The position numbers and the translations under genes are program-made. A stretch of 64,000 bases of DNA. It comes from Xenorhabdus miraniensis (GTDB lineage Bacteria; Pseudomonadota; Gammaproteobacteria; Enterobacterales; Enterobacteriaceae). Below are positions 19,404-28,847 of this stretch, piece after piece. The notes beneath the pieces were generated by a model. That model saw only the letters and a list, made by a program, of their open reading frames with translations, was not told where the DNA came from and made no database searches. Location: NCBI RefSeq assembly GCF_002632615.1, contig NZ_NITZ01000015.1:1-64000 (forward strand), written 5' to 3'. Numbering within the stretch: the first letter of the stretch is position 1; each line of letters starts with the position of its first letter.

Positions 19404-19859
19404 ATGATTGAACAGATCGCCACTCAGCCAGCTTGGTTCTGGCTCTGTTTTGGTGGACTGCTTCTGATTGCGGAATTGCTGGGAGCAGGGGGATATCTAT
19501 TGTGGACAGGAACCGCAGCCGTCGTTGTTGCCCTGATCACATGGATTTTCCCTGGTATGGGCTGGGAACTGCAAGGCATTTTGTTTGCTGTTCTGACCTT
19601 GCTTTCTGTTATTGCATGGCGTAGCTGGCTACGTCACCGACCACGCCAAGCGAGTGATAAAGTTCTTAATCAGAAAAATCACCAATTGATTGGCCTGCGT
19701 ACCCATTTAATCACGGATACCGAAAACGGTTTTGGGCGAGTCAAACTGGCTGATGGCAGTTGGCGCGTTCATTGTGACCGGGAGCTTCCGGCCAATACCG
19801 AAGTTGAAGTCATCGCCGTTGACGGAATCACATTAAAGGTGAGACCGATTCCCCATTAA
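19404..19859 (+). CDS. ybbJ: NfeD-family membrane protein YbbJ
   Basis: This 151-residue protein has three or four N-terminal membrane segments (up to about residue 70) and a small OB-fold NfeD domain ([24 protein letters not shown]) at the C-terminus. NfeD proteins partner SPFH proteins, and here it follows qmcA by two bases. Its stop codon overlaps the converging cueR stop. Confidence 0.93.
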   Translation: MIEQIATQPAWFWLCFGGLLLIAELLGAGGYLLWTGTAAVVVALITWIFPGMGWELQGILFAVLTLLSVIAWRSWLRHRPRQASDKVLNQKNHQLIGLRTHLITDTENGFGRVKLADGSWRVHCDRELPANTEVEVIAVDGITLKVRPIPH

Positions 19860-20260
19860 CCGTGATGGAAACAGCAGCCAGATAAATGCTCAATGATGGG
19901 GCAATCCGCTCCATCATCTCCCGGGCATTCAGCCGCCAATACCAGCAACTTTTTCTTTATCTTTTGCAATTCCGCGATCGTCTTTTCTATCTCAGCCACT
20001 TTTTGTAGAGTTGCTGTTTTTACATCTGCACTGTGACGACTGGGGTTACGAAATAACCGCAACAATTCGCGACACTCCTCCAGCGTAAATCCAACTTCTT
20101 TCGCCTGACGCAGGAGTACCAACTCATCAATGTGCTTTTGCTGATAATAACGATAGCCATTATCTCCCCGCTCCGGCGCAGTAATCAGCTCTTTTTCTTC
20201 ATAAAACCGGATAGCTTTGCTGGTCAAACCGGTCTTCTGGGCAATTTCACTGATATTCAT
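19856..20260 (-). CDS. cueR: Copper-responsive MerR-family activator CueR
   Basis: CueR binds Cu(I), Ag(I) or Au(I) and activates copA and cueO by untwisting promoters with long spacers. The 134-residue protein has the MerR helix-turn-helix ([20 protein letters not shown]), a dimer helix, and the metal-binding loop with C112 and C120 ([10 protein letters not shown]). The C-terminal CCFHHG is also conserved. I chose the second of two tandem ATGs, which matches E. coli and lies better behind AAGGGGGA. It is divergent from copA. Confidence 0.96.
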   Translation of the reverse strand: MNISEIAQKTGLTSKAIRFYEEKELITAPERGDNGYRYYQQKHIDELVLLRQAKEVGFTLEECRELLRLFRNPSRHSADVKTATLQKVAEIEKTIAELQKIKKKLLVLAAECPGDDGADCPIIEHLSGCCFHHG

Positions 20261-20269
20261 CATTCCCCC

Positions 20270-20300
20270 TTGACCTTCCCCTTGCAGGAAGGTTTAGCCT
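20270..20300 (+). promoter_or_regulatory. CueR-controlled copA promoter
   Basis: TTGACC (20270-20275) and TAGCCT (20295-20300) are separated by 19 bp, the long spacer that MerR activators need. The dyad ACCTTCC / GGAAGGT (20273-20279 with 20287-20293) lies in the spacer and closely matches the E. coli copA operator. Confidence 0.93.
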
Positions 20301-20339
20301 TAATGATAAGTATATCACTCTGTACCAGGAGATATTGTT

Positions 20340-23129
20340 ATGTCCACAACAACCATTCTTGCACTTCAAGGCTTAACTTGCATACATTGTGTCGGTACGG
20401 TCAAAAAAGCGCTGGAAAAAATAGCCGGTGTTGAACAGGCCGATGTGAGTTTAAATTATGCCAAAGTTATCGGTGATGTCTCATCTGATGTATTAATTGC
20501 AGCAATTATCGCCGAAGGTTATGCCGCTTCTGTTGCTACGCAACCTGATATTGAATTGCGGCTGTCAGGTTTAAGCTGCATGAGATGTGCAGGTAAGACA
20601 CAAAAAGCATTAGAAGCTGTCGAAGGTGTCATCGCGACGGAAGTCGATACTCAAACTGCAAAGATCTACGGTAAAGCAGAGGGCAGCGTTTTAATTAATG
20701 CCGTCAAACAAGCCGGATACCAAGCCGAATTAGCCACGGCAGTAGCCTTCCCAAAAACTGAGCCGCTGGCAACATCTGTCCCACAAACTCCGGAGTCTTT
20801 GGCAGCGGCAACATTTTCCTCCTCAATAAAAGCGTCTCCGGTAAAAGCGTCTCCAATAAAAACAAGTGCAATTGAAACAGCACCAATTGAGCACAATAAC
20901 ATCAACGTTATTGATGATGACAGTGTTCAGCTATTACTGGATGGTATGAGTTGTGCCAGTTGTGTTAGCAAGGTACAAAAAGCACTGCAATCCGTTGATG
21001 GTGTAGAGCACGCCAGAGTCAATCTTGCGGAAAGAAGTGCGTTGGTCACAGGCAATGCCTCACCAAATGCCTTGGTTGAAGCGGTCATCAAAGCCGGTTA
21101 TGGCGCAGAAATCATTCAGGATGAAACGGAACGCCGTGAACGCCAGCAACAAGTAGCGCAAGCCAATATGCACCGTTTTCGCTGGCAATCAGCCTTTGCT
21201 TTAATCGTTGGGGTGCCTGTCATGATCTGGGGCATGATGGGTGATAATATGATGCTCACCCCGTCAAACCACGCTATTTGGCTGACTATTGGGCTATTGA
21301 CACTTGCTGTCATGGTCTTTGCTGGCGGGCACTTTTATCGCAACGCATGGCAAAGCCTGAAAAATGGCAGCGCAACTATGGATACATTGGTAGCCCTCGG
21401 TACTGGCGCAGCATGGCTCTATTCGATAAGCGTCAATTTGTGGCCTGAAATCTTCCCTCCACAAGCTCGTCATCTTTATTATGAAGCCAGCGCCATGATC
21501 ATCGGTTTAATCAACCTTGGTCATGCCTTGGAACAACGGGCCCGTCAACGTTCTTCCAAAGCGCTTGAACGATTATTAGATTTAACGCCTCCAACAGCAC
21601 GTGTGGTCACTACGGAAGGCGAAAAAACACTGCCACTCGCTGATGTTAAGCCCAATATGACATTACGTCTGGTAACAGGAGACCGTATTCCTGTAGATGG
21701 CGAAATCATCCAGGGTACGGTTTGGCTGGATGAAGCCATGTTGACCGGAGAACCCATTCCTCAACAAAAATCCATCGGGGATGCTGTACATGCAGGTACC
21801 GTTGTTCAGGATGGAACCGTATTGTTTAAAGCCAATGCGGTCGGCAGCCAAACCACGCTGTCACGCATTATTAAATTAGTGCGTCAGGCACAAAGCAGTA
21901 AACCAGAAATCGGCCAACTGGCAGATAAAATATCATCAATATTTGTGCCTGTTGTTGTTGCCATCGCCCTGATTGCAGGCGCTATCTGGTACTTTATCGG
22001 CCCAGCACCACAAATCATGTACGCATTGGTCATCGTGACTACAGTGCTGATTATCGCCTGCCCCTGCGCACTTGGGCTGGCAACACCCATGTCCATCATC
22101 TCTGGGGTAGGACGGGCAGCAGAGTTAGGTGTACTGGTGCGTGATGCTGATGCCCTGCAACAAGCCAGTCAATTGGATACGATTGTCTTCGATAAAACCG
22201 GCACCTTAACCGAAGGTATGCCACAAGTGACAGAGATTCATACCCTTAACGGCTTTACCGAAGAACAAGTATTGGTATGGGCTGGTGCCTTGGAAAACGG
22301 TTCAAATCATCCTCTGGCAAAAGCTATTTTAGATAAAGTTGAGGGACAAAAGTTACCTGAAATACAACAGTTCCGCACATTAACGGGACTCGGAATACGC
22401 GGAGAGATTGGTGACACCACTCTGTTATTGGGTAATCAAAAGTTGCTTGAGCAAAATCAGGTTGAAACAGCAGAATTAAAACCATTCATTGCCACACAGG
22501 CAGGAAAAGGCATCACTCCCGTTATCCTGGCTGTTAATGGGAAAGTCGCAGCCCTATTTTCCATCCGGGATCCCCTGCGTCAAGATACTATTTCTGCCCT
22601 GCAACGTTTACACCATCAAGGCTATCGTTTGGTTATGTTGACAGGAGATAACCCAGTGACAGCCAATGCCATTGCTAAAGAGGCCGGGATTGATCAGGTG
22701 ATTGCCGGTGTCCTGCCTGAGGGCAAAGCAGCAGCCATTCAAGCGCTCCAGGCAGAAGGTAAAAAAGTAGCCATGATCGGTGATGGCATTAATGATGCCC
22801 CCGCATTGGCACAGGCAGATGTCGGCATCGCCATGGGAGGAGGCAGTGATATTGCCATTGAAACGGCATCGATTACTCTTATGCGCCATAGCCTGCACGG
22901 TGTTGCTGATGCGGTTGAATTATCCAGAGGAACATTGCGCAATATGAAACAGAACCTGTTTGGGGCCTTTGTCTACAATACATTAGGCATCCCAATTGCA
23001 GCAGGTATTTTATATCCTTTCACAGGCACATTACTGAATCCTGTTGTTGCAGGTGCAGCCATGGCACTATCTTCAATTACTGTCGTGAGTAATGCCAATC
23101 GATTATTGCGCTTCAAGACAAAATCCTAA
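20340..23129 (+). CDS. copA: Cu(I)-exporting P1B-type ATPase, three metal-binding domains
   Basis: CopA pumps Cu(I) from cytosol to periplasm. The protein is 929 residues against 834 in E. coli because it has three N-terminal heavy-metal domains rather than two: C14/C17 (CIHC), C80/C83 (CMRC) and C205/C208 (CASC). A repetitive linker ([16 protein letters not shown], about 164-181) separates the second and third. Core motifs are TGEPIP (469-474), CPC (574-576), phosphorylated D618 in DKTG, TGD and GDGINDAP (814-821). A predicted -1 frameshift site sits after the second domain. Expression should follow the CueR promoter upstream. Confidence 0.97.
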   Translation: MSTTTILALQGLTCIHCVGTVKKALEKIAGVEQADVSLNYAKVIGDVSSDVLIAAIIAEGYAASVATQPDIELRLSGLSCMRCAGKTQKALEAVEGVIATEVDTQTAKIYGKAEGSVLINAVKQAGYQAELATAVAFPKTEPLATSVPQTPESLAAATFSSSIKASPVKASPIKTSAIETAPIEHNNINVIDDDSVQLLLDGMSCASCVSKVQKALQSVDGVEHARVNLAERSALVTGNASPNALVEAVIKAGYGAEIIQDETERRERQQQVAQANMHRFRWQSAFALIVGVPVMIWGMMGDNMMLTPSNHAIWLTIGLLTLAVMVFAGGHFYRNAWQSLKNGSATMDTLVALGTGAAWLYSISVNLWPEIFPPQARHLYYEASAMIIGLINLGHALEQRARQRSSKALERLLDLTPPTARVVTTEGEKTLPLADVKPNMTLRLVTGDRIPVDGEIIQGTVWLDEAMLTGEPIPQQKSIGDAVHAGTVVQDGTVLFKANAVGSQTTLSRIIKLVRQAQSSKPEIGQLADKISSIFVPVVVAIALIAGAIWYFIGPAPQIMYALVIVTTVLIIACPCALGLATPMSIISGVGRAAELGVLVRDADALQQASQLDTIVFDKTGTLTEGMPQVTEIHTLNGFTEEQVLVWAGALENGSNHPLAKAILDKVEGQKLPEIQQFRTLTGLGIRGEIGDTTLLLGNQKLLEQNQVETAELKPFIATQAGKGITPVILAVNGKVAALFSIRDPLRQDTISALQRLHHQGYRLVMLTGDNPVTANAIAKEAGIDQVIAGVLPEGKAAAIQALQAEGKKVAMIGDGINDAPALAQADVGIAMGGGSDIAIETASITLMRHSLHGVADAVELSRGTLRNMKQNLFGAFVYNTLGIPIAAGILYPFTGTLLNPVVAGAAMALSSITVVSNANRLLRFKTKS
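20750..20809 (+). other. copA(Z): Predicted programmed -1 frameshift site in copA
   Basis: The heptamer C CCA AAA (20750-20756) is in the correct phase (codons P138, K139). After a -1 slip the ribosome reads AAC and then TGA at 20759-20761. The product would be 140 residues with two heavy-metal domains. The stem GCCGCTG / CAGCGGC (20762-20768 with 20803-20809) begins right after the slip, with an inner palindrome ACTCCGGAGT at 20787-20796. E. coli copA is reported to use C CCA AAG at the homologous [16 protein letters not shown] position to make the small chaperone CopA(Z). Frameshifting here is inferred. Confidence 0.75.
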
Positions 23130-23158
23130 AATAACATTTAGAGCGTTTTCTCTAACCG

Positions 23159-23193
23159 ATGAAAAGCTAAACATATTTAGTTTGGCTTTTCAT
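23159..23193 (+). terminator. Possible copA terminator
   Basis: ATGAAAAGC-TAAAC pairs with GTTT-GGCTTTTCAT (23159-23172 with 23180-23193) with a single mismatch. The T-tract after the stem is poor, so this is a candidate only. Confidence 0.5.
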
Positions 23194-23281
23194 CCCGCAC
23201 TTTTCCCCCTTTCCTGTTAACTCTTAACGAGTTAGCATACCTTCAATGCCAACCAGCGGAGTATGCAACGTGGGAAAATTA

Positions 23282-24082
23282 ATGAAATATTTCAACAAAA
23301 TATTAGGACTAAATTCTCAACGGCATTACCCCTATCCTGCTTTTGACATTAATCTTAATCAAAACATACAATTACATGTTATTGGCAGTATTCATATGGG
23401 AGCAGAGAATATGTTCCCACTTTCGGAAGTACTGCTCGATCAACTAGAGCAATCTGATGCTCTGATTGTCGAAGCTGATATCACACAGGTTGACTCTCCT
23501 TTCAAAGAACAGTTTCCTGAGCAAGTTGCTCTGTCACAACGTTTATCTTCCGAACACTTTGACCGCTTACAGCACTACTGCCGGGAGATCCAGCATCCTG
23601 TTGCCCTTCTTGATTCATTACCGTCATGGCAAGTCGCATTGGTATTACAGGCCGCCCAAGCCCAATATTTAGGATTACGCCCTCAATATGGCATTGATTA
23701 CCAATTACTGAACAGTGCAAAAGCTATCAATAAACCTATTATCGAGTTGGAAGGAACGGAAACGCAGGTTAATCTACTCACCAGCCTGCCAAATGGCGGC
23801 CTTTCTCTGTTGGAAGATACCATTATCCATTGGCATACCAATGCCCGTGCCTTGCAGACTATGATTAGCTGGTGGATGAATTATAAACCTGAGCAACAGG
23901 ATCAGATACTGCCGATGACATTCTGTGAAGAGATTTACCAAAGTTTAATGATTGAACGCAACCATCAATGGAGTGAGCAATTACATCGCTTATCAGAAGG
24001 AAAATATCTGGTTGCTGTAGGAGCCTTACATCTTCACGGCGAGAATAACTTACAGCAAATGCTGTTAAAACCGCTGAAATAA
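23282..24082 (+). CDS. ybaP: TraB/GumN-family protein YbaP
   Basis: This 266-residue protein belongs to the TraB/TIKI-like family, whose bacterial members have no settled function but carry conserved metalloprotease-like motifs. Visible are GSIHMG, VEAD, GIDYQLL, ELEGTETQ, HWHTNAR and the C-terminal VAVGALHLHGENN. I chose ATG giving MKYFNKILGLN, matching E. coli YbaP and preceded by GTGGGA; another ATG 36 bases upstream lacks a ribosome-binding site. No signal peptide is seen. It lies between copA and ybaK as in E. coli. Confidence 0.92.
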   Translation: MKYFNKILGLNSQRHYPYPAFDINLNQNIQLHVIGSIHMGAENMFPLSEVLLDQLEQSDALIVEADITQVDSPFKEQFPEQVALSQRLSSEHFDRLQHYCREIQHPVALLDSLPSWQVALVLQAAQAQYLGLRPQYGIDYQLLNSAKAINKPIIELEGTETQVNLLTSLPNGGLSLLEDTIIHWHTNARALQTMISWWMNYKPEQQDQILPMTFCEEIYQSLMIERNHQWSEQLHRLSEGKYLVAVGALHLHGENNLQQMLLKPLK

Positions 24083-24148
24083 CAATACGTTCATCTATCC
24101 CACTTTTGTAGATAAATAACGATAGGTAAATAAATTACAGGAAAAAAC

Positions 24149-24625
24149 ATGACTCCCGCTATTGTTTTGCTGGAAAAGCAAAAAATTAATTTCAAACTTC
24201 ATCCTTATGCACATGATGCCAATGAACATAATTTCGGTGATGAAGTGGTTAAAAAACTCGGCTTAGATGCCAATCAGGTTTTTAAGACACTACTGGTTTC
24301 ATTGAATGGCGATGCCAAAAACCTTGCTGTCGCCGTTACGCCTGTTTCCGGGCAGCTCGATCTGAAAAAAATCGCCAAAGTTTTTAAAGCTAAGAAAGCA
24401 GATATGGCCGACCCTCTGCTGGCACAAAAAGTTACAGGTTACCTCGTTGGCGGCATTAGCCCACTGGGGCAGAAAAAGCGCCTACCGACTGTGATTGACA
24501 TTCAAGCACAAACTTTACCAACTCTGTTTATTTCTGGTGGCAAGCGTGGATTAGATATTGAATTATCACCCACTGACTTATGCCAACTACTTAATTGTTC
24601 ATTTGCTGATATCGCTAAACGTTGA
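24149..24625 (+). CDS. ybaK: Cys-tRNA(Pro)/Cys-tRNA(Cys) deacylase YbaK
   Basis: YbaK clears cysteine wrongly attached to tRNA-Pro by prolyl-tRNA synthetase. The 158-residue protein is a single-domain member of the INS/YbaK editing superfamily. Key features are the K55-type lysine in QVFKTLLV, the glycine-rich [10 protein letters not shown] loop, and [17 protein letters not shown] near the C-terminus. Its length matches E. coli (159). A weak hairpin follows. Confidence 0.96.
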   Translation: MTPAIVLLEKQKINFKLHPYAHDANEHNFGDEVVKKLGLDANQVFKTLLVSLNGDAKNLAVAVTPVSGQLDLKKIAKVFKAKKADMADPLLAQKVTGYLVGGISPLGQKKRLPTVIDIQAQTLPTLFISGGKRGLDIELSPTDLCQLLNCSFADIAKR

Positions 24626-24663
24626 AAATAAGTTTCAATTTTTATTGAAATTTTTCGAGCTGG

Positions 24664-24685
24664 CTCTGTTTTCTTTAAAACAGAG
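24664..24685 (+). terminator. Hairpin after ybaK
   Basis: CTCTGTTTT / AAAACAGAG (24664-24672 with 24677-24685) has a 4-base loop and is followed by TCTTGT. The stem is good but the T-tract is short. Confidence 0.5.
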
Positions 24686-24687
24686 TC

Positions 24688-24715
24688 TTGTGCTATATGG
24701 CAATACCGATATACT
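24688..24715 (+). promoter_or_regulatory. Possible promoter of the GNAT pair
   Basis: TTGTGC (24688-24693) and TATACT (24710-24715) are spaced 16 bp. Transcription would start about 63 bases before the small partner gene. Confidence 0.4.
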
Positions 24716-24785
24716 TTCCTTACAGAGAAAAAACATTAATTACTATTTCAAGTAACTTAGTTAATCTAAATAGAAGAGGAATAAA

Positions 24786-24953
24786 ATGGCTACCTCATCA
24801 TTTTTCCGCCAAATTGTTATTACTGATCCCAAAGCAATTAAAATGCTAAGGAGAGCTAATAGAAAGCCAAGAAAAAAGCATTTTGAAGAAATAGATTTTG
24901 AGGCGCAACAAAAAGAGGCGATAGAAATATTAAAGAAAAAATTCTCACTATAG
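24786..24953 (+). CDS. Small partner of GNAT acetyltransferase (antitoxin-like)
   Basis: This 55-residue protein starts MATSSFFRQIVITDPKAIK, has a basic middle (LRRANRKPRKK) and ends in a charged helix (QQKEAIEILKKK). It is preceded by AGAGGA five bases before the ATG, a strong ribosome-binding site. Small helical proteins with an N-terminal SFFxxIVITDP motif are commonly encoded just before GNAT acetyltransferases in mobile DNA, especially in Firmicutes, and probably act as an antitoxin or regulatory partner. This is my recollection of the pattern and was not searched. Its 3' end overlaps the acetyltransferase frame. Confidence 0.75.
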   Translation: MATSSFFRQIVITDPKAIKMLRRANRKPRKKHFEEIDFEAQQKEAIEILKKKFSL

Positions 24954-25477
24954 GAAAAATAGTATCAGTTTTTGGTGATGACAGAACAAAAGAGTATTTA
25001 CTCTCTTTTTCCTGCCCATCAAACCGTGATGTAGAATCGTTTTTACATTTAAAAGCAATTAGATTTGAACAAGCAGATGCCACAAGAACCTACTTAATTT
25101 TAGATGCAGAAGGGTTTATCCTTGCTTATTTTTCATTAACATTCAAGGAGATATCAACAAAAAACCTTGCTATTTCAAAGACGAAGATGAAAAAACTAAA
25201 TGGAATCAGTAAAAATGCAACGTCATTAAAGGTTTACTTAATTGGCCAAATAGCCAAAAACCACTCATTAAGCAAAAACCCAATAACACTTAAGGATATT
25301 TTATTTCACATTAATATCACCATTGAAAAAGCACAAGAATTAATAGGAGGAAGAGTGACTATCCTAGAGTGCCAGAATAAATCTAAGCTTATTACTTTAT
25401 ATGAGAAAAATGGGCTCGAAAAATTAACGACAAAAAGAGATAACAATTCATTAATTACCATGCTATTTAGTAATTAG
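24941..25477 (+). CDS. GNAT acetyltransferase, possible toxin, non-ATG start
   Basis: The frame encodes a complete GNAT fold of about 178 residues: SFSCPSNRDVESFLHLKA, then TRTYLILDAEGFILAYFSLT, KVYLIGQIAKNHS (expected acetyl-CoA-binding strand and loop) and GGRVTILECQNKSKLITLYEKNGL (C-terminal strands). No ATG, GTG or TTG lies between the upstream stop (24899-24901) and residue 83. The likely start is therefore ATT at 24941 (or 24929, which has GAGG 10 bases before it), overlapping the partner gene. An ATG at 25187 would remove half the domain. A -1 shift on the A-run at 24936-24941 would instead fuse both proteins. It could be tightly limited in expression, or decayed. Confidence 0.7.
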   Translation: MLTIGKIVSVFGDDRTKEYLLSFSCPSNRDVESFLHLKAIRFEQADATRTYLILDAEGFILAYFSLTFKEISTKNLAISKTKMKKLNGISKNATSLKVYLIGQIAKNHSLSKNPITLKDILFHINITIEKAQELIGGRVTILECQNKSKLITLYEKNGLEKLTTKRDNNSLITMLFSN

Positions 25478-25543
25478 ATTATTATTCAGTTTCAACCATC
25501 CCTATTTTAGATTATGCGTAGCTGTCCTTACTGATAGTAAGTC

Positions 25544-25572
25544 AAAGACCATCTGTTTTTCAGATGGTCTTT
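25544..25572. terminator. Bidirectional terminator between GNAT gene and ushA
   Basis: AAAGACCATCTG / CAGATGGTCTTT (25544-25555 with 25561-25572) is a 12-bp perfect stem with a T5 loop and T-rich flank. It serves both converging genes. Confidence 0.9.
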
Positions 25573-25609
25573 TTATACGACTAATTAACTATAATCAATT
25601 AATCAGTTA

Positions 25610-27271
25610 TTATTTTTTATACGAAACTTCACTTTTCGGATCATAATCAGAGGCCTTCAATGGGGAGTGTTTTTCAATATAACCTTTTAACACTTCAGCA
25701 TCGACAAAACCTGTATCAACGTAACCCGGTAAATTATCAATGCGTGGATAACCGTCACCTCCAATCGCGTTGAAATTCAAGGTCGCCATCCGATAAGTTT
25801 TATTTGGATCTAATGGCTTACCACCAATTTTTACATCACTGATATTCTTACCATCAATCACGAAGCTCACATTATAGAATTGTCCATAAGCACCGGAATC
25901 CTTTTCCATATTCGCAACGGCTGTCAAATATGACAAAACCTCGCTGCCTTTAAAATCCACATAAACCAGTTGATTAGCAAATGGATGAACTTTCAGAACG
26001 TCTTTATAAGTGATATCCCCTGATTCAATAGAATCACGAATACCACCACCACTCATCACTGCAAAATCAGCGTTTGTCCGTTCCATTTGAGCGGCCAGCA
26101 CAAGATGCGCCATATTAGTTTGCACGAAACGAACTTTACTACGATCACCTTCTAGTTTGTCATCTACCGAACCAATTTTGACATTAAGTACCTGGCCACC
26201 TTTGCTTTGATAAGGTGTCAACAGGTTAAGCATCTCAGGATTTTGCTGAATTTCATGTGCATAGTAAACACGCTCTGTACTGCCATCTTCTTTTGTCACT
26301 TTTTTCTTTAAGTTGATGGGAATCAATTGATAATGAACTAACTTAAGTTCACCATTACGGAATTGGAAGTCAGCACGACCAACGTATTTTCCCCATTCAT
26401 GGGCTTGAACAATCCATGTGCCGTTTTGACGATCTGGCGAGCACGGCGTTCCCGGCACATAATTCACTTGCTTATAGTTTTTCTTCTCTGAAGACATACA
26501 GACCGGATCTTGTGAGTGACCACCCACTATCATATCTAAATAGCCCGTCGGTAAACTACGTGCCATTTCAACATCTCCCGGAGCATTAGTGCCATGGTGA
26601 CCATCGTCATAATGCCCCATATGGGTTGCAGCAATGATAACATCCGGTTTTTCGTTCTTTTTCAGCTCTTCAATAACTTTTTTGGCTTCTGCTGCGGGAA
26701 CACGGAATTCAACATCCGGAAAATTCGCAGGGTTACCTACTTTCGCCGTATCATCCGTTGTCAGGCCAAGAACGGCAATTTTCACGCCTTGTTTATCAAA
26801 CATGACATATGGCTTAAATAAACGTTTACCTGTGCTGGTTTGGTAAATATTGGCAGATAAGAATGGAAAATTCGCCCACTTTTGTTGTTGGTGCAATACA
26901 TTTAAAGGCTTATCGAACTCATGATTCCCCAATGCCATTGCGTCATAACCGACCAGATTCATCCCCTTAAAATCTGGTTCAGCATCCTGCATATCTGATT
27001 CCGGTACACCTGTGTTAATGTCACCACCAGACAACAGCAATACGCTGCCTCCCTGCTTAGCAACTTCCTGACGGATGGAATCTACTACTGTTTTTTGTGC
27101 AGCCAAACCATACTCACCATGATCGTTATGCCAGAAGTGACCATGATGATCGTTAGTATGCAGAATAGTAATATCGTAAGTTTTATCTTGCTCCCAAGCA
27201 GTGGCGATTAGCGGCGTCAACGACAAGGAAACGGCAAGAGCACATACTGACGCTTTAAACGAAAATTTCAT
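25610..27271 (-). CDS. ushA: Periplasmic UDP-sugar hydrolase / 5'-nucleotidase
   Basis: UshA hydrolyses UDP-glucose and 5'-nucleotides in the periplasm, feeding nucleoside uptake. The precursor has 553 residues (E. coli 550) with a signal peptide ending near IATA/W. Metal-site motifs of the calcineurin-like domain are present: ILHTNDHHGHF (D41, H43), GGDINTG, GNHEFD, ATHMGHYDD and VGGHSQDP. The C-terminal substrate domain contains MSGGGIRDSIESGDITY. I chose the ATG giving MKFSFKA because GGAG lies six bases before it; another ATG is 12 bases upstream. Confidence 0.96.
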   Translation of the reverse strand: MKFSFKASVCALAVSLSLTPLIATAWEQDKTYDITILHTNDHHGHFWHNDHGEYGLAAQKTVVDSIRQEVAKQGGSVLLLSGGDINTGVPESDMQDAEPDFKGMNLVGYDAMALGNHEFDKPLNVLHQQQKWANFPFLSANIYQTSTGKRLFKPYVMFDKQGVKIAVLGLTTDDTAKVGNPANFPDVEFRVPAAEAKKVIEELKKNEKPDVIIAATHMGHYDDGHHGTNAPGDVEMARSLPTGYLDMIVGGHSQDPVCMSSEKKNYKQVNYVPGTPCSPDRQNGTWIVQAHEWGKYVGRADFQFRNGELKLVHYQLIPINLKKKVTKEDGSTERVYYAHEIQQNPEMLNLLTPYQSKGGQVLNVKIGSVDDKLEGDRSKVRFVQTNMAHLVLAAQMERTNADFAVMSGGGIRDSIESGDITYKDVLKVHPFANQLVYVDFKGSEVLSYLTAVANMEKDSGAYGQFYNVSFVIDGKNISDVKIGGKPLDPNKTYRMATLNFNAIGGDGYPRIDNLPGYVDTGFVDAEVLKGYIEKHSPLKASDYDPKSEVSYKK

Positions 27272-27339
27272 GGGTATCTCCATGTTCTTTAAGTGTTATT
27301 AGTTATGCGATTGTGGTTAATGATATGAATTTTATACAT

Positions 27340-27519
27340 TATCCCAAAATGGGATACAAATGATGGCATGCGACGCTATACCGCATTTTTCTGATCAGGA
27401 TTACATACTTGTATCATTAAATAATGTCTTCTTTCACTTTTTTGAGATAGCCATCAAATTATATCAATATAAATAAAATTTTTGTTAGCAGACTAAGAGG
27501 TACTATGGTGTAAACACCA
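27340..27519. repeat. Two palindromes between ushA and fsr
   Basis: TATCCCA-AAA-TGGGATA (27340-27356) and TGGTGT-AA-ACACCA (27506-27519) lie in the divergent ushA-fsr gap. The second is 61 bp before the fsr start. Both look like operator half-site pairs but I cannot name a regulator. Confidence 0.5.
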
Positions 27520-27580
27520 AACAAAATTCACATTAATCACCTGACATCCCCCTACGGGCTAGATAAATAAGCGAATAATC

Positions 27581-28798
27581 ATGAGTGAACAAAGCAACAC
27601 AAAACCTTTGCCAGCCTCGTCAACAAAAACACGCAAGACGGTTTTCTCAGTACTCGGAGCGATCAGCTTATCTCATCTACTGAATGATATGATTCAATCG
27701 CTGATTCTGGCAATTTATCCACTGCTGCAATCTGAATTTACGCTGAGTTTCATTCAGGTTGGGTTGATAACCTTGACCTATCAGATAACAGCATCCCTAT
27801 TGCAACCGCTCATCGGACTCTATACAGATAAACATCCGCAACCTTATTCACTGCCTGTCGGTATGGGATTTACCCTATCAGGGCTGCTCTTACTGGCTTA
27901 TGCAGAAAATTTCCCTGTTATATTAGCGGCTGCCGCTCTCGTTGGTACTGGCTCATCAGTTTTTCATCCAGAGTCTTCACGAGTCGCAAGAATGGCATCC
28001 GGCGGACGCCATGGGCTGGCTCAATCCTTATTTCAAGTAGGGGGAAATCTGGGAAGCTCTCTTGGCCCTCTGCTAGCAGCTATTTTCATTGCACCTTACG
28101 GCAAAGGAAATGTCGGTTGGTTCTCATTGGCAGCACTGCTTGCAATCGTGATCCTATTGCAAGTTAGTCAATGGTATAAAATGCAGCACAGAACCGTCCC
28201 TCCCCAATCCTTACGCAATGTCTCTCTGCCAACTTTATCCAGAAAAACCGTTATACGTTCTTTTGCCATTCTTCTCATACTGATTTTCTCAAAATATTTT
28301 TATCTCACCAGTATCAGCAGCTATTACACCTTTTACCTGATCCAAAAATTTGGTGTATCAATACAAAACGCCCAAATCCATCTGTTTGTTTTTTTATTTT
28401 CTGTTGCAGCAGGCACCATGATTGGCGGCCCCATCGGAGATAAAATAGGCCGAAAATATGTTATATGGGGTTCCATTCTCGGTGTTGCACCTTTTACCCT
28501 GATATTACCTTATGCTTCCTTATTCTGGACAGGCATACTGACGATCATAATTGGCATAATCTTGGCATCTGCATTTTCTGCTATTTTGGTTTATGCTCAA
28601 GAGCTCATTCCCGGCAAAACAGGCATGATAGCAGGTTTATTTTTTGGCTTGGCATTTGGTATGGGGGGAATTGGAGCAGCAATTCTTGGCTATGTTGCAG
28701 ATAAAACCAATATAGAATTGGTTTACAAAATTTGTGCTTTCTTACCACTTCTTGGTATATTCACACTGTTTCTACCAAATATAGAAAAGAAAGTATAA
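27581..28798 (+). CDS. fsr: MFS efflux protein, fosmidomycin resistance family
   Basis: Fsr is a 12-segment major facilitator drug/H+ antiporter that exports fosmidomycin when overproduced in E. coli. The 405-residue protein matches in length. It shows LLNDMIQSLILAIYPLL in the first segment, DKHPQPYSLPVGMG in loop 2-3, and GDKIGRKYVIW in the loop after segment 8. The position between ushA and ybaL is the same as in E. coli. Confidence 0.94.
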   Translation: MSEQSNTKPLPASSTKTRKTVFSVLGAISLSHLLNDMIQSLILAIYPLLQSEFTLSFIQVGLITLTYQITASLLQPLIGLYTDKHPQPYSLPVGMGFTLSGLLLLAYAENFPVILAAAALVGTGSSVFHPESSRVARMASGGRHGLAQSLFQVGGNLGSSLGPLLAAIFIAPYGKGNVGWFSLAALLAIVILLQVSQWYKMQHRTVPPQSLRNVSLPTLSRKTVIRSFAILLILIFSKYFYLTSISSYYTFYLIQKFGVSIQNAQIHLFVFLFSVAAGTMIGGPIGDKIGRKYVIWGSILGVAPFTLILPYASLFWTGILTIIIGIILASAFSAILVYAQELIPGKTGMIAGLFFGLAFGMGGIGAAILGYVADKTNIELVYKICAFLPLLGIFTLFLPNIEKKV

Positions 28799-28820
28799 AA
28801 AAACAGGAAAATCAATAGCT

Positions 28821-28847
28821 AGAGATAATGGTTATTACATTATCTCT
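28821..28847 (+). terminator. Hairpin after fsr
   Basis: AGAGATAATG / CATTATCTCT (28821-28830 with 28838-28847) is a 10-bp perfect stem followed by CTTTG. It is a probable fsr terminator with a weak tail. Confidence 0.65.

Noticed and set aside
24936..24941. Programmed -1 frameshift fusing the 55-residue protein to the GNAT domain
   Set aside because: The site is G AAA AAA T, so the P-site codon cannot re-pair fully after slipping, and there is no obvious stimulator. Kept only as an alternative to an ATT start.
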